From: Bacteroidales bacterium
GTDB taxonomy: Bacteria; Bacteroidota; Bacteroidia; Bacteroidales; P3
DNA: 64,000 nucleotides
NCBI GenBank assembly: GCA_017616895.1
Contig: JAFZXE010000024.1
Coordinates: 1 to 64,000, forward strand
Direction: 5' to 3'
The notes under the pieces are model-generated. The model worked only from the letters and a program-made list of their open reading frames with translations. It made no database searches and was not told the origin of the DNA. This document shows, in pieces, positions 51,938 to 61,934 of the stretch (position 1 is the first letter of the stretch; each line of letters starts with the position of its first letter). The translations under genes and the position numbers were made by a program.

Positions 51938-53353
51938 ATGAACGTCACAAGAGAGAATTTAAGCGATTTGGAATTATGCATAAAGGTTGAAGTTGCAGCC
52001 GCCGACTATGCAGAAAATGTCACAAAGCAGCTCAAGCGCTACCGTCAGCAGGCAACGGTGCCTGGTTTCCGCAAGGGAATGGCTCCAATGGGTATGATAG
52101 AGCGTATGTACAAGCCCACTTTGGTGGCGGAAGAGGTCAACAACATCCTGTCGCAGAACCTCTACAAATATATTGACGATGAGAAGTTGGACATCATAGG
52201 CTCGCCGTTGGCCAACGAAGAGAAAACTGGAACTCCCGATTTTTCACATCCTGCCGACTACGTGTTCTATTTTGACGCAGCGTTGATGCCGAAAGTTGAG
52301 ATTGACTGGAGCAAGATAGATACCAAACTGTTACAGATAAAAGTGCCCGCAAAGGAGATCGATTCTCAGATTGAGGACATACGGAAACGTTACGGCAAGT
52401 TCGAAACTCCCGAAGCGGTGGGCGAGAACGACCACGTCTATGGCAAAGCTGTGGAACTGGGCAAGGATGGCAAGGTGAAGGAAGGCGGCGTGAGTGTGTT
52501 CCTGTCGTTTGAAGTGCAGGAAGTGAAGGATGAGGACATCAAGCAATCCATTATCGGCAAGAAGAACGATGAGAAGGTTGTTTTCAACGCATTCAAGGCG
52601 TTCGGTTCGGCGTTCATTGAGAAGAACTTCCGTATGGAGGCTGCCGCAGCAAAGAAGTTCAAATCCGACATAGAGTTTTCGGTAAGCGGATGCTCGCGCA
52701 TAACCCCGCACGAGGTCGATGAGGAGCTGTTTGCACAGGTATTCCCCAACGAGGAGATAAAGGACGAGGCGAAGTTCCGCAAGGCGGTGCAGAAAGAGAT
52801 TGAGAAGGCCAATGACGAGCAGTGCAGAATACTGTTTGTGAACCAGGTGAGACGCCAGTTGCTGGATGAGTTCAATGCCGAGATGCCCGAGAAATTCCTG
52901 AAACGCTGGATACTTTCTCGCGACAATAAAGACCTGACGGCAGAGAAACTCGATGCCGAATGGGACGAAAAGTACTTGCCGGCTCTGAAGTGGGAGATTC
53001 TGGACGGCGCATTGAACAAAATCAAGTCGATAGAGCCGACACATAACGACGTAGTCGATTATGTGAAAGACATATTGAAACGCAATGATAGAGGCGAAGC
53101 CGACGAAACAGCCGAGGCTAAGGAGGAACGCATAGAGAAGGCCGCTCAAAGCATTGCTTCTGACCGCAATAACGTGAGTCAGATTGTGGATAGGCTTTAT
53201 GCTGACAAGACGTTTGAGTTGTTCAAGGCGCAGGTGAAGCCTGAGGTTGAGAAGGTGACAGGAAAAGAATTTGGCGAAAGAGTGAAAGAGGACAACGAGA
53301 AAAACAGCAAGAAGGATAAGACAGAAGAAGCTCAGCAGGCACATGAATTGTAA
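51938..53353 (+). CDS. tig: Trigger factor
   Basis: This 471-residue ribosome-associated chaperone has the ribosome-docking signature GFRKGMAPMGMIERMYKP at residues 43-60 in the N-domain. The PPIase-like middle (about 150-250) is divergent, as is usual in Bacteroidota. A helical C-terminal chaperone domain follows, with a charged tail (EDNEKNSKKDKTEEAQ). It binds nascent chains at the exit tunnel. It is a single gene between a promoter and a strong terminator. Confidence 0.95.
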   Translation: MNVTRENLSDLELCIKVEVAAADYAENVTKQLKRYRQQATVPGFRKGMAPMGMIERMYKPTLVAEEVNNILSQNLYKYIDDEKLDIIGSPLANEEKTGTPDFSHPADYVFYFDAALMPKVEIDWSKIDTKLLQIKVPAKEIDSQIEDIRKRYGKFETPEAVGENDHVYGKAVELGKDGKVKEGGVSVFLSFEVQEVKDEDIKQSIIGKKNDEKVVFNAFKAFGSAFIEKNFRMEAAAAKKFKSDIEFSVSGCSRITPHEVDEELFAQVFPNEEIKDEAKFRKAVQKEIEKANDEQCRILFVNQVRRQLLDEFNAEMPEKFLKRWILSRDNKDLTAEKLDAEWDEKYLPALKWEILDGALNKIKSIEPTHNDVVDYVKDILKRNDRGEADETAEAKEERIEKAAQSIASDRNNVSQIVDRLYADKTFELFKAQVKPEVEKVTGKEFGERVKEDNEKNSKKDKTEEAQQAHEL

Positions 53354-53375
53354 TTGGTTTTTCTAGGCAAAATGG

Positions 53376-53412
53376 ATGCCCTGCGGATAGTTTCCGCAGG
53401 GCATTTTTTTAT
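53376..53412 (+). terminator. Terminator after tig
   Basis: ATGCCCTGCGG (53376-53386) and CCGCAGGGCAT (53394-53404) form a perfect 11-bp stem with a 7-nt loop followed by seven T. Confidence 0.95.
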
Positions 53413-53428
53413 TTTTTTTTGTTAAAAA

Positions 53429-53460
53429 CTTGCATATTAATAAAAAAGTGCATATCTTTG
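53429..53460 (+). promoter_or_regulatory. Promoter of the 53610 adhesin gene
   Basis: CTTG (53429-53432), a 20-nt spacer and a perfect TATCTTTG (53453-53460). The leader would be about 145 nt, unusually long for this window. Confidence 0.75.
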
Positions 53461-53609
53461 GCATGTCCTAATTGTAGGTAAAGAGAGCGTTCGAAAAGAG
53501 GGTGAAAGTGCGTGACAATGCGGTGTTTGGGGGAAAATAATGGGGTCGGGCGCGAGTATATAATAAGACAAAAAAACAGAAAAAAACACACCACCAAAAT
53601 ATAAAGTCT

Positions 53610-56600
53610 ATGGAAACGACTAGTATTTGTTGCCTGAATCGTAAATCATTTAGTTCGCTGCTATTGTTGGCGTTGTTCATGCTTGGCCAAATGGCTGATA
53701 TCAATGCGGCATGTAGCAATAAAACCTGTGGAACAGGGTCGTCCACGAACAACGGTACCCCTGTTAACAACTTCTATAACTACACATATACTCAGTTGCT
53801 GTTTTTGGCAAATGAGATAAATGTCACGGGTGGAACAATTGAGAAGATTGGTTTCCAGTATGGCTATAGTACGGCGATGACCGCTAAGACTAATGTGACA
53901 ATATACATGGCCAACACTACGAAGTCGTCGTTCTCTAATGGTAATGATTGGGTGTTGACAGGACTCACACCGGTGTATAGTGGATCGCTCAACTGCTCGG
54001 GCAACGGCACGTGGAACGATTTTACGCTAAACACACCTTTCGATTATGATGGAGGCAACTTGTTGGTGGTCATTGACGACAATTCTGGGGATTACAACAA
54101 TTCGTCATACGTTTTCAGATATACAGAAACATCAGGCTACACAGTACTTACGACGCAAAGCGACGGCACCCATTATTCTCATGTTGGGGGTACGGCTCCC
54201 AGTTCCGGCGGTTATAACAAAAAACGCTGCAACACGCGGTTCTGTATCACTGCTTGTTCTGGACATCGATCTGGCACCTTTGCGTTCAACCCACCAACGG
54301 AAAACTACAACTATGTGATAGGCAGCGGTGACTTTGCCGAACCGACAATCCAAAATACACTATCCCCTGCCGGAACCGTGACTTACACTTCTTCAAACCC
54401 AGCGGTTGCTACTGTGAGTTCCACCACTGGAGCTGTCACCTTTACGGGTTTGGAAGGAGAGGTGACAATTTTTGCTGTCTCGTCATCTGGAAACTATTGT
54501 AACGAGCGGGCCTCCTATAATATCAGTGTTAGCGACAACTGTGTGAAGATTGGAACAGGTACATCTACAACATCATCAACACCATTGTCAACGGGTTGGA
54601 AAAATTCATACGACCAGATTATATACACGCCAGAAGAGGTGGGTATCGGTATGATTAATATGATTGGATTCCAAAGTACTGGTTCGAACTCTGTAGCGCG
54701 TCAAGTAGATATATACATGGGAGAGACGACACAGTCGTCATTTGCTTCGACTACGGATTGGGTGCCTTATGAGAATCTCTCGCATGTTTATTCTGGTACT
54801 TGGAATATTACTTCAGGATGGAATATGTTCCCTGTAAATTTCTTGTACACAGGTATGGGTAATCTTGTGATTGCAATCGATTGCGGAGCTACAACTTACA
54901 CCACGTCGTATTTCAGCTACACTTCGACCACGGATTATAGGACGATATATGCGTACAGCGATACATACGATGCGGTGCCAGCGACAATAGAAAGTTATCA
55001 GGGCTCAAAAAGCCGACTACAGTATCGTCCCAACACCAAAATCTGTATCGATGCATGTACTATACGTCCGACTGTAGAGTTCGAAAACACTATGGCAATG
55101 TGCTATCAGGGTAGCAACTGTCCGATGCTTCCTCTGACAAACACCTCCTCTGGTACTGTACATTATACATCTTCCGACGAAACGATAGCAACTATAGATA
55201 ACGATGGTAATATCACAACTTTGGAAAGAGGCGAGACAACTATAGAAGTCTTCGTAGAGATGGATGGCAATGTATGCCCTGCGAAAGCGTCGTATGTGTT
55301 GCAGGTGGTCTGTCCGGCCCTTATTCCTTCGGCAGAGAGTGTCTCCATGTGTGAGGGGGGCACTGTAACGCTCAACGCCTCCACAGCAGGCGGAGGCGAT
55401 TTGGAATGGTTCGATGCTGTCGATGCGACGACACCTGTTCATACCGGGGGCTCATATACTATCAATGCCGACCACTCAACCACCTATTTCGTTGCAACAT
55501 ACAATGATGAATATGACTGCGCCAGTTCTCGTGTGCCGGCATACGTCAATGTGTTTGACTTGGCATACGAGAGTACAACACAAAATATATCGGGCTACAC
55601 GGGGGTTGCAATGTATGGCTATCCGCCGACTGGTAGCACCTCGGGAACCACATACACGGCAACAGGAATGCCTGCGTGGATGACGCTGAATCCCGACGGT
55701 TCGTTCAACGGCACGCCTACCTCGACTGGCAGCGGCTCCTTTACGATAACAGCCACAAACGGCGGTTGCAGCAAAACCATCACGATAAACTGGTCGGTTG
55801 TTGCAAACAACCTGAGTTGCTGTGACCCCGATGCTTTCTATTTATTCAAGGACGGAGACCCGTTGCCGATACGTATGGATGCAGATGGGTACTACTATAT
55901 AAATGTATGTAAGGATGATCCGGCTACATTCAGAATCCAGAGCCTCGCGAGTTGCACTGGCTATAGCTACAACTGGCGCCTGGCCTCCTCGACAGGTGGA
56001 TTGCTGGAACAGCAGACGGGTACATCGTTCAGCTACACGTTTGACCGCGCCATGGGATACAACATGACGTTGACTATTACAAAATCAGGTACCAACGGTT
56101 GCACGCTCGCCTTGCCGATACGTATCAGAGTGGCCGGTGTATTCCAGGTCGCGACTCGTCCGAGTTTCGATTTGTGCAAGGGTGAGCCCTTTAATATATA
56201 TGTGTCATCAGACGGTATTGGTTCGGTTGACGTGGTGAGACCCAACGGAGCCTCGGGTTCGACGCGTGGAGTATCGGATACGGTATTCTTGCCTGATGGT
56301 GTTGACTGCGGTGACGGATGTGCTTATGTTTCAGCGGTTACCTTTACCGACTTCTCTGCCAATGCCACGGTGCGGGATGAAAATGACATACTATTCTTGA
56401 CGATTAACCTTGAACACTCGTACATAGGTGACTTTGCCATATATCTCTCTTGCCCTGGAAATCTGCACACGGTTTCAATTATGAACTGGAGCGGCTCGGG
56501 TAGTTCCAGCTGCTCATCGTCGGTTCCATCTGGATTCCAGGGATGGGTTGGAACAACGAGTAATTATGTACAGTTTGGAAATGCCAATGACTGTACTAAT

Positions 56601-59600
56601 GACACATACGGTTTTACGGGTGACTATTCTACTGACAAGTGTGACAACAGTAACGGAAGAAACCAGCCTGGAATAGGGTGGAACTATTGCTGGTCGCAGA
56701 ATACGGAGCGTGGTTATGTTTATGCCGCATCACCGTACAGTAGGGTATATGAAACCGCCAACCATAACTCTACTACAGCTTGTAACACTTCTGTCGATTC
56801 GTCAGATGTGGAGAATATGACGCAGATATACCTGCCTGATGGCAACTTCGCCGATTTCACGGGATGTGACTTGAATGGTACGTGGACGCTTACGGTTGTT
56901 GACGCATACAGCGTCGATAACGGATATGTGTTCAGTTGGGAGCTCGGTCTTAACGAGGATCTCTTGCCTGAGAGTTGGACATATACTGTTGATTTGGATT
57001 CGGCGTGGGTGGATTGCGGATGGAATACGACCAAGGCTGGTGTGTATATGGAAATCACTCCGCCGGAGGATTTCGTGGGTACGACTACTTGCGACTTGAA
57101 CCTGAGAGATGAGTATGGCTGCATAAGCCACTATAACAATATTGTCACGGTGACGATGAATCCGACAGTGGGTAACACTGATGTTGTGACTGAGTGTGAC
57201 TCTTATACATGGGATAGAACGGGTGTGACCTATACTGTGGGTGACACAATCATTGATAATCAACTGACCGATCATGGCTGCCCTGATAGAGACACGCTGA
57301 TACTCACGTTGAACTACACTCACTATGACACGGTGAATGAGAATGCATGCCAGTCGTACCATTGGGATATAACTAATCAGGACTACACGACTACCACATC
57401 GGTTACGGAGACCCTTACGGGTCAGGCTGTAGGCGGCTGCGACAGCATCGTTACGCTGAACCTGGAAATTCTGCCAGAGCTGACGACAACAAAAGACACG
57501 GCGGTATGTCCGATAACGTTCCCGTTTGACTGGAACGGAGCACACTTTACGGAGGCAGGGACTCAGGTGTTGAACCTGCAGACGGCAGGCGGGTGTGACA
57601 GTATTGTTACGCTGACGGTCACGGCGCTGTCGAAGCCCGTGATCAATCTGACCAATCCTGCGACGGCCAACGGGTGTCCGATACCGACCACGCAGAACTA
57701 TGTGGTGACGACGAATGTTTCGGGTGGAACTGCGCCGTTTACGTATGCATGGACGGGCAGTTACACTGGTGACGCACAAAATGCCACCATACCAGGCACG
57801 GGTACATGTGGAGATTTCTCGGTAGAGGTCATCGTTACCGACGCCAACGGATGTATGGACACCAACAACACCAGTTTCTCGGCTATAGATGTGGAAGCTC
57901 CCACATTCAACAGCCCGATAACGACTACGGCGGCAATATTGTCGGGAAACAACTGTGTATATCTGGTGCCAGACATTATAGCAATGGTGCAACCGCAGGA
58001 TAACTGCGGCATAGTGTCGCAAGTGCAGACCCCGACGGCAAACTCGCAGATAACGGGCGAGACGGATGTTACGGTGGTTGTTACCGACGCCTGCGGCAAT
58101 GAGGATTCCATAACTGTACACCTGACGGTGCCAGCCACAGTAGAGGCTGAAATAGAACACACGGATGTGGCTTGCAACGGAGGCCACGACGGAGTGGTGA
58201 ATGTGTTCAATGTCACAGGTGGTAGCGGTGGTTACCACTACACATGGTCGGCCACTGGTGGTGGTAGCAGTAGTGGCGGTATGGGTGACGTGGCTACTAT
58301 TACAGGATGTACGGCTGGCTTCTATACAGTGGTTGTGTCGGATGCTAACGGATGCTCGGTGACGCTGAACGATACGATTAACGAGTCGAGCGATATGGTT
58401 CTGGTGTTGACTGCCGACACGGTGCAGTGCTATAATACAGCAACAGGACGAATCACCATCACGACGCTGACTGGCGGCACGGGTGTGTACAGTGAATACA
58501 ACTGGAGCAATAATGAACATTCATCGACGGGTATTGAAAACCTCTTGCCAGGTCAATATACTCTTACGGTCATAGACGATGCGAACTGCCGCATTACGGC
58601 TTCGGCAACAGTGGCGAACCGCGCACAACTGGTGGTATCGCCAGCTGGCAGTGTTAACACGCTGTGTTTTGGTTCGGCAGACGGCTCGGCGTCGGTCTCG
58701 GCGGTGGGTGGTGTGACACCTTATACTTTTGTAAGGTCAGATACAGACACGAACACTACGGGTACTTTCACGTCGTTGGCTGCTGGCAGCTATCCGGTTC
58801 AGGTGATAGATGCAAAGGGATGTACGAATACAACTACCGTTACGGTTGGGCAGCCCGCGTTGCTGCAGTTGCAGGAGACCATGTCGGCACACCAGAATGT
58901 GGATTGCTTCGGCAATTCGACAGGCGGTGTGACGGTTGCGGCTTACGGCGGCACACCGCAGTACACATACGAACTTAACGGTGTGACAAACACTACGGGC
59001 GTATTTGCAAACCAGTTGGCGGAGGGAACCTATACGGTAAATGTTACGGATAATAACAACTGCACGGCGCAGACGACGGTCACCATTACGCAACCCACGC
59101 TTCTGCAGATAAGCGCGACACATGAGAACTTGCGTTGCAAAATGGATGGCTCGGGTTCAATAGACTTGACGGTATGGGGCGGAACCACGCCGTATTCATA
59201 CCAGTGGCGCTATAATAACACGAACTATGCCACAAGTCAGGATGTCACAGGGATAATGGCGGGTGAGTATATGGTGACGGTGACTGATGCCAACGGCTGT
59301 CTGCATGACACTACGATTACGGTCACGGAGCCAGAGGGTATGGTGTTGACTATGAGTCCGGCGGTAGCAATATGTCTATATGAGTCGGCTGATATCTCGG
59401 CGACGATACAGGACGGCACGGGTACACCTCCATATCGTTTTACCTGGAATAATGGACATACCAATAACGGAGTGACCACTGACCAGCAGACGGTAACACC
59501 CAACAGCACTACGACCTACACGGTTAATGTGCTTGATGCGGGAGACTGCCCGATGACGGGACAGGTGACGGTGACGGTGAACTATCCGACTACAGGAATA

Positions 59601-60518
59601 GACAATCAGAGGGCGTGCGATAGCTATGTGTGGCCTACGAACGGTGCTGAATATACGGAAAGTACAAGTGCACCGATGGTAAGCACGATGACCAATGTGG
59701 CGGGTTGCGACTCGACGGCGATATTGCACTTGGTGATAGTTTATAGCACTGAAGGTGTGGATAGGCAGACGGCGTGCGACCAATTCAAGTGGCAGCACAA
59801 CGGACAGTCGTACTATGAGTCGACAAATACGCCCAGCGTGGTGCTTCAGGGCGGTAATAGCGTGGGGTGCGACAGTACTATCACACTTGACTTGACGATA
59901 AACAACAGTGTCACCACGCACGACTCCGACATGGTGATATGCAGAAACGATGATCCGTATGTATGGAACGGTCAGGCATACAGCGTGGCTGGACGGTATG
60001 AAATACATCTGCGCACGGTGCATGGTTGCGACTCGGCGGTGTGGTTTACGCTTACGGTGCGTGACACGAACCATACGTATATCTATGACACATGTATGGT
60101 GAAAGAACTGCCGTGGGAATGGGGCGGACGGACTTATCCGACACCTGTCACCGACGACCTGTTCAGTTTCCTGAACGTGTATGGATGCGACTCGCTGGTG
60201 TATTATAACCTTGAGGCGATATTCGACTGCTCGGAGTTCCTGCAGTTCCCGAGTGTGGTGACGCCGAACGGAGACGGATTGAACGATGTGTTCCACATTG
60301 TAGGACTGATAGAGGAGGAGTGCTATCCGTTGAACAAGCTGACTATTTATAACAGATGGGGTGCGAAGGTGTATGAGGTGAACAATATTGACGAGGAGAG
60401 CGATTTCTGGGATCCTGCGGCTGAGCGCACACCTGCCGGCACATACTACTACCGCTTTGACGGCGACGGATTCAAGGGGCATGTGGAGAGAAAAGGTGTT
60501 GTGGAAGTGGTAAGGTAA
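53610..60518 (+). CDS. Giant SprB-like T9SS (type B) surface protein
   Basis: This 2302-residue protein has a signal peptide (about 1-34). Two copies of a 170-180-residue module (about 35-213 and 311-490; shared words IGFQ, IYM, TTDWV, VYSG, NLV-IDD) each precede a Big2-like domain. Ig-like domains follow, then a proprotein-convertase P-like domain (about 898-1113, GTWTLTVVDAYSVDNGYVFSWEL). Next are three Cys-flanked repeats (CxSYxW...GCDS), an HYR-like domain (about 1426-1508), a run of SprB repeats (about 1518-1900, ACNGGHDGVV...GGSGGYHYTW), four more Cys-flanked repeats (2000-2208) and a gliding-type T9SS type B C-domain (2209-2302, FLQFPSVVTPNGDGLND). It is probably a surface adhesin. No SprF/PorP-like partner is in the window. 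Confidence 0.9.
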   Translation: METTSICCLNRKSFSSLLLLALFMLGQMADINAACSNKTCGTGSSTNNGTPVNNFYNYTYTQLLFLANEINVTGGTIEKIGFQYGYSTAMTAKTNVTIYMANTTKSSFSNGNDWVLTGLTPVYSGSLNCSGNGTWNDFTLNTPFDYDGGNLLVVIDDNSGDYNNSSYVFRYTETSGYTVLTTQSDGTHYSHVGGTAPSSGGYNKKRCNTRFCITACSGHRSGTFAFNPPTENYNYVIGSGDFAEPTIQNTLSPAGTVTYTSSNPAVATVSSTTGAVTFTGLEGEVTIFAVSSSGNYCNERASYNISVSDNCVKIGTGTSTTSSTPLSTGWKNSYDQIIYTPEEVGIGMINMIGFQSTGSNSVARQVDIYMGETTQSSFASTTDWVPYENLSHVYSGTWNITSGWNMFPVNFLYTGMGNLVIAIDCGATTYTTSYFSYTSTTDYRTIYAYSDTYDAVPATIESYQGSKSRLQYRPNTKICIDACTIRPTVEFENTMAMCYQGSNCPMLPLTNTSSGTVHYTSSDETIATIDNDGNITTLERGETTIEVFVEMDGNVCPAKASYVLQVVCPALIPSAESVSMCEGGTVTLNASTAGGGDLEWFDAVDATTPVHTGGSYTINADHSTTYFVATYNDEYDCASSRVPAYVNVFDLAYESTTQNISGYTGVAMYGYPPTGSTSGTTYTATGMPAWMTLNPDGSFNGTPTSTGSGSFTITATNGGCSKTITINWSVVANNLSCCDPDAFYLFKDGDPLPIRMDADGYYYINVCKDDPATFRIQSLASCTGYSYNWRLASSTGGLLEQQTGTSFSYTFDRAMGYNMTLTITKSGTNGCTLALPIRIRVAGVFQVATRPSFDLCKGEPFNIYVSSDGIGSVDVVRPNGASGSTRGVSDTVFLPDGVDCGDGCAYVSAVTFTDFSANATVRDENDILFLTINLEHSYIGDFAIYLSCPGNLHTVSIMNWSGSGSSSCSSSVPSGFQGWVGTTSNYVQFGNANDCTNDTYGFTGDYSTDKCDNSNGRNQPGIGWNYCWSQNTERGYVYAASPYSRVYETANHNSTTACNTSVDSSDVENMTQIYLPDGNFADFTGCDLNGTWTLTVVDAYSVDNGYVFSWELGLNEDLLPESWTYTVDLDSAWVDCGWNTTKAGVYMEITPPEDFVGTTTCDLNLRDEYGCISHYNNIVTVTMNPTVGNTDVVTECDSYTWDRTGVTYTVGDTIIDNQLTDHGCPDRDTLILTLNYTHYDTVNENACQSYHWDITNQDYTTTTSVTETLTGQAVGGCDSIVTLNLEILPELTTTKDTAVCPITFPFDWNGAHFTEAGTQVLNLQTAGGCDSIVTLTVTALSKPVINLTNPATANGCPIPTTQNYVVTTNVSGGTAPFTYAWTGSYTGDAQNATIPGTGTCGDFSVEVIVTDANGCMDTNNTSFSAIDVEAPTFNSPITTTAAILSGNNCVYLVPDIIAMVQPQDNCGIVSQVQTPTANSQITGETDVTVVVTDACGNEDSITVHLTVPATVEAEIEHTDVACNGGHDGVVNVFNVTGGSGGYHYTWSATGGGSSSGGMGDVATITGCTAGFYTVVVSDANGCSVTLNDTINESSDMVLVLTADTVQCYNTATGRITITTLTGGTGVYSEYNWSNNEHSSTGIENLLPGQYTLTVIDDANCRITASATVANRAQLVVSPAGSVNTLCFGSADGSASVSAVGGVTPYTFVRSDTDTNTTGTFTSLAAGSYPVQVIDAKGCTNTTTVTVGQPALLQLQETMSAHQNVDCFGNSTGGVTVAAYGGTPQYTYELNGVTNTTGVFANQLAEGTYTVNVTDNNNCTAQTTVTITQPTLLQISATHENLRCKMDGSGSIDLTVWGGTTPYSYQWRYNNTNYATSQDVTGIMAGEYMVTVTDANGCLHDTTITVTEPEGMVLTMSPAVAICLYESADISATIQDGTGTPPYRFTWNNGHTNNGVTTDQQTVTPNSTTTYTVNVLDAGDCPMTGQVTVTVNYPTTGIDNQRACDSYVWPTNGAEYTESTSAPMVSTMTNVAGCDSTAILHLVIVYSTEGVDRQTACDQFKWQHNGQSYYESTNTPSVVLQGGNSVGCDSTITLDLTINNSVTTHDSDMVICRNDDPYVWNGQAYSVAGRYEIHLRTVHGCDSAVWFTLTVRDTNHTYIYDTCMVKELPWEWGGRTYPTPVTDDLFSFLNVYGCDSLVYYNLEAIFDCSEFLQFPSVVTPNGDGLNDVFHIVGLIEEECYPLNKLTIYNRWGAKVYEVNNIDEESDFWDPAAERTPAGTYYYRFDGDGFKGHVERKGVVEVVR

Positions 60519-60573
60519 GACGGTGAAATAATAGTTCAAAACGGTTTTAACATTCATTGTTCAGCAATTTCAC

Positions 60574-60581
60574 TATCTTTG
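60574..60581 (+). promoter_or_regulatory. Promoter (-7 box) of the 60609 gene
   Basis: A perfect TATCTTTG 27 bases before the ATG. A possible -33 (ATTG at 60556-60559) is too close. AAGGAG (60598-60603) before the ATG is a rare clear Shine-Dalgarno in this window. Confidence 0.55.
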
Positions 60582-60608
60582 CGGCTGATTAAGAAATAAG
60601 GAGTAACG

Positions 60609-61637
60609 ATGTTAAGCGGTGAATGCGAGATTGTAAGACGGTTTTTGAGGCGGCTGGCAGTCGTCGCGGTGGTGCTTTTTACGGCAGTCGCGGCGGAGGC
60701 AAAGAGGCCGATGGGCGACGGGGGACATGTGGGCGACACTATGGCTGTGGCGTGCGACAGTTTCACGTGGTACGGCACGACATATACGACTTCGAGCGAG
60801 GCGACGCATACGCTTGCGGGTGCGGCTTCTGACGGGTCGGACAGCGTGGTTGCGCTGCATCTGGTTATCCTTTATTCGAGTTCGGCTAGAGACACGGTGA
60901 TGGCGTGCGACAGCTATCTTTGGGAGGCGAACAACGCGGTGTATAGGGTTAGCAGTGTGTCAACGGCTGTGCTGACAAATGCGGATGGATGCGACAGTAC
61001 GGTGACGCTGGTGTTGACGATAAACTATTCGGATACGGTTGACTCGGACACGGCGGAGGTGTGCATTGGTGGGTCTCACCAATGGGGAGACACGACGCTG
61101 ACGGAGACGGGGACTTATCGGAGGACGGTGCCCAACGAGGTGGGGTGCGACTCGCTGTGGATGATGACGCTGATAGTGCACGACACAAGCGACGTGACGG
61201 TTGACGACACGTGTGCATACAAGGATTTACCGTGGTCGTATGGCGAGAGGGTGTATGAGGACTCGGTAAGGAACGATATATTCGAGTTGAAGAACCAGTA
61301 TGGGTGCGACTCGACGGTGCACTACAATCTGACGGTGGTGTGGCGGTGCGACGCGTTTCTGCAGTTCCCGAGCGTGGTGACGCCGAACGGTGACGGCATA
61401 AACGACAGGTTCGTTATATACAACCTGGTGGATGAGGGCTGTTATCCGCACAACCGCCTGAGCATATACAACCGCTGGGGCTGGCTGATGTATGACAAGG
61501 AGAACATAAGCGACGACGAGGAGTTCTGGAGCCCTGAGAACGCTTTGCCCGGCACGTATTTCTTCAGGTTCGAGGGATATGGATTCAGCGACAAGGTGGA
61601 GAGGCTGGGGTCTTTCGAGATACTGAGAACTCCGTAG
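60609..61637 (+). CDS. Compact T9SS (type B) protein of four Cys-flanked repeats
   Basis: This 342-residue protein has a signal peptide (about 12-35, LAVVAVVLFTAVAAEA) and four tandem repeats of the CDSFTW...GCDS...L-x-L type (about 46-245). A gliding-associated T9SS type B C-domain (about 249-342, FLQFPSVVTPNGDGIND) follows. The C-terminal two thirds align with the end of the 2302-residue neighbour, including the DTC...LPW repeat directly before the sorting domain. It therefore looks like a duplicate reduced to the surface-anchoring part. It has its own promoter box and ribosome site, so it is probably expressed. Function unknown. Confidence 0.85.
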   Translation: MLSGECEIVRRFLRRLAVVAVVLFTAVAAEAKRPMGDGGHVGDTMAVACDSFTWYGTTYTTSSEATHTLAGAASDGSDSVVALHLVILYSSSARDTVMACDSYLWEANNAVYRVSSVSTAVLTNADGCDSTVTLVLTINYSDTVDSDTAEVCIGGSHQWGDTTLTETGTYRRTVPNEVGCDSLWMMTLIVHDTSDVTVDDTCAYKDLPWSYGERVYEDSVRNDIFELKNQYGCDSTVHYNLTVVWRCDAFLQFPSVVTPNGDGINDRFVIYNLVDEGCYPHNRLSIYNRWGWLMYDKENISDDEEFWSPENALPGTYFFRFEGYGFSDKVERLGSFEILRTP

Positions 61638-61652
61638 GCAGGAGTCTTTTTA
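61629..61652 (+). terminator. Weak terminator at the end of the 60609 gene
   Basis: ACTCC (61629-61633) and GGAGT (61641-61645) form a short stem around the TAG stop, followed by CTTTTTAA. Five base pairs is minimal. The following 280-bp gap holds a G/T-rich stretch, an 11-bp array and a promoter, but no gene. Confidence 0.35.
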
Positions 61653-61798
61653 AGCATTAATTATTTTCCCGATTGGTATTCAGGCTTTGTGTAGATTTGA
61701 CACGGAGATGTGTTGATTATGAGGTTGTTGTGTATTTTGATGGGTGTTTTGTGGTGGTGGAACTATAAGATTGTGAGGTTGTTAGATACTTTCCTCCG

Positions 61799-61853
61799 TA
61801 TCAAAGCCATATCAAAGTCATATCAAAGTCATATTAAAGTCAGGATAAAGCCG
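61799..61853. repeat. Five 11-bp tandem repeats (TATCAAAGYCA)
   Basis: The units are TATCAAAGCCA, TATCAAAGTCA (twice), TATTAAAGTCA and GGATAAAGCCG, contiguous and in phase. The core matches the 42.06-kb array and, on the opposite strand, the array near 2.1 kb. It lies upstream of the third adhesin gene promoter. Confidence 0.85.
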
Positions 61854-61891
61854 ACTTTGGGTTAGTTTGTCTGTAATTGGTTTTTTATTTG

Positions 61892-61899
61892 TATCTTTG
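61892..61899 (+). promoter_or_regulatory. Promoter (-7 box) of the 61935 gene
   Basis: A perfect TATCTTTG. A TTTG at 61866-61869 is 22 nt upstream, slightly long. The ATG follows after 35 bases. Confidence 0.6.
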
Positions 61900-61934
61900 T
61901 AGATTATTTATTTATCTATAAAAAGGGTAGAATT

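Noticed and set aside
56802-58520. 572-residue minus-strand frame inside the giant adhesin gene
   Set aside because: It is antisense to repeat-rich coding sequence. Its residue content (Arg/His/Ser-rich) is that of a shadow frame, and the plus-strand protein has clear domains.
59376-60557. 393-residue minus-strand frame over the end of the adhesin gene
   Set aside because: It covers the type B sorting domain in antisense and has no recognisable features.
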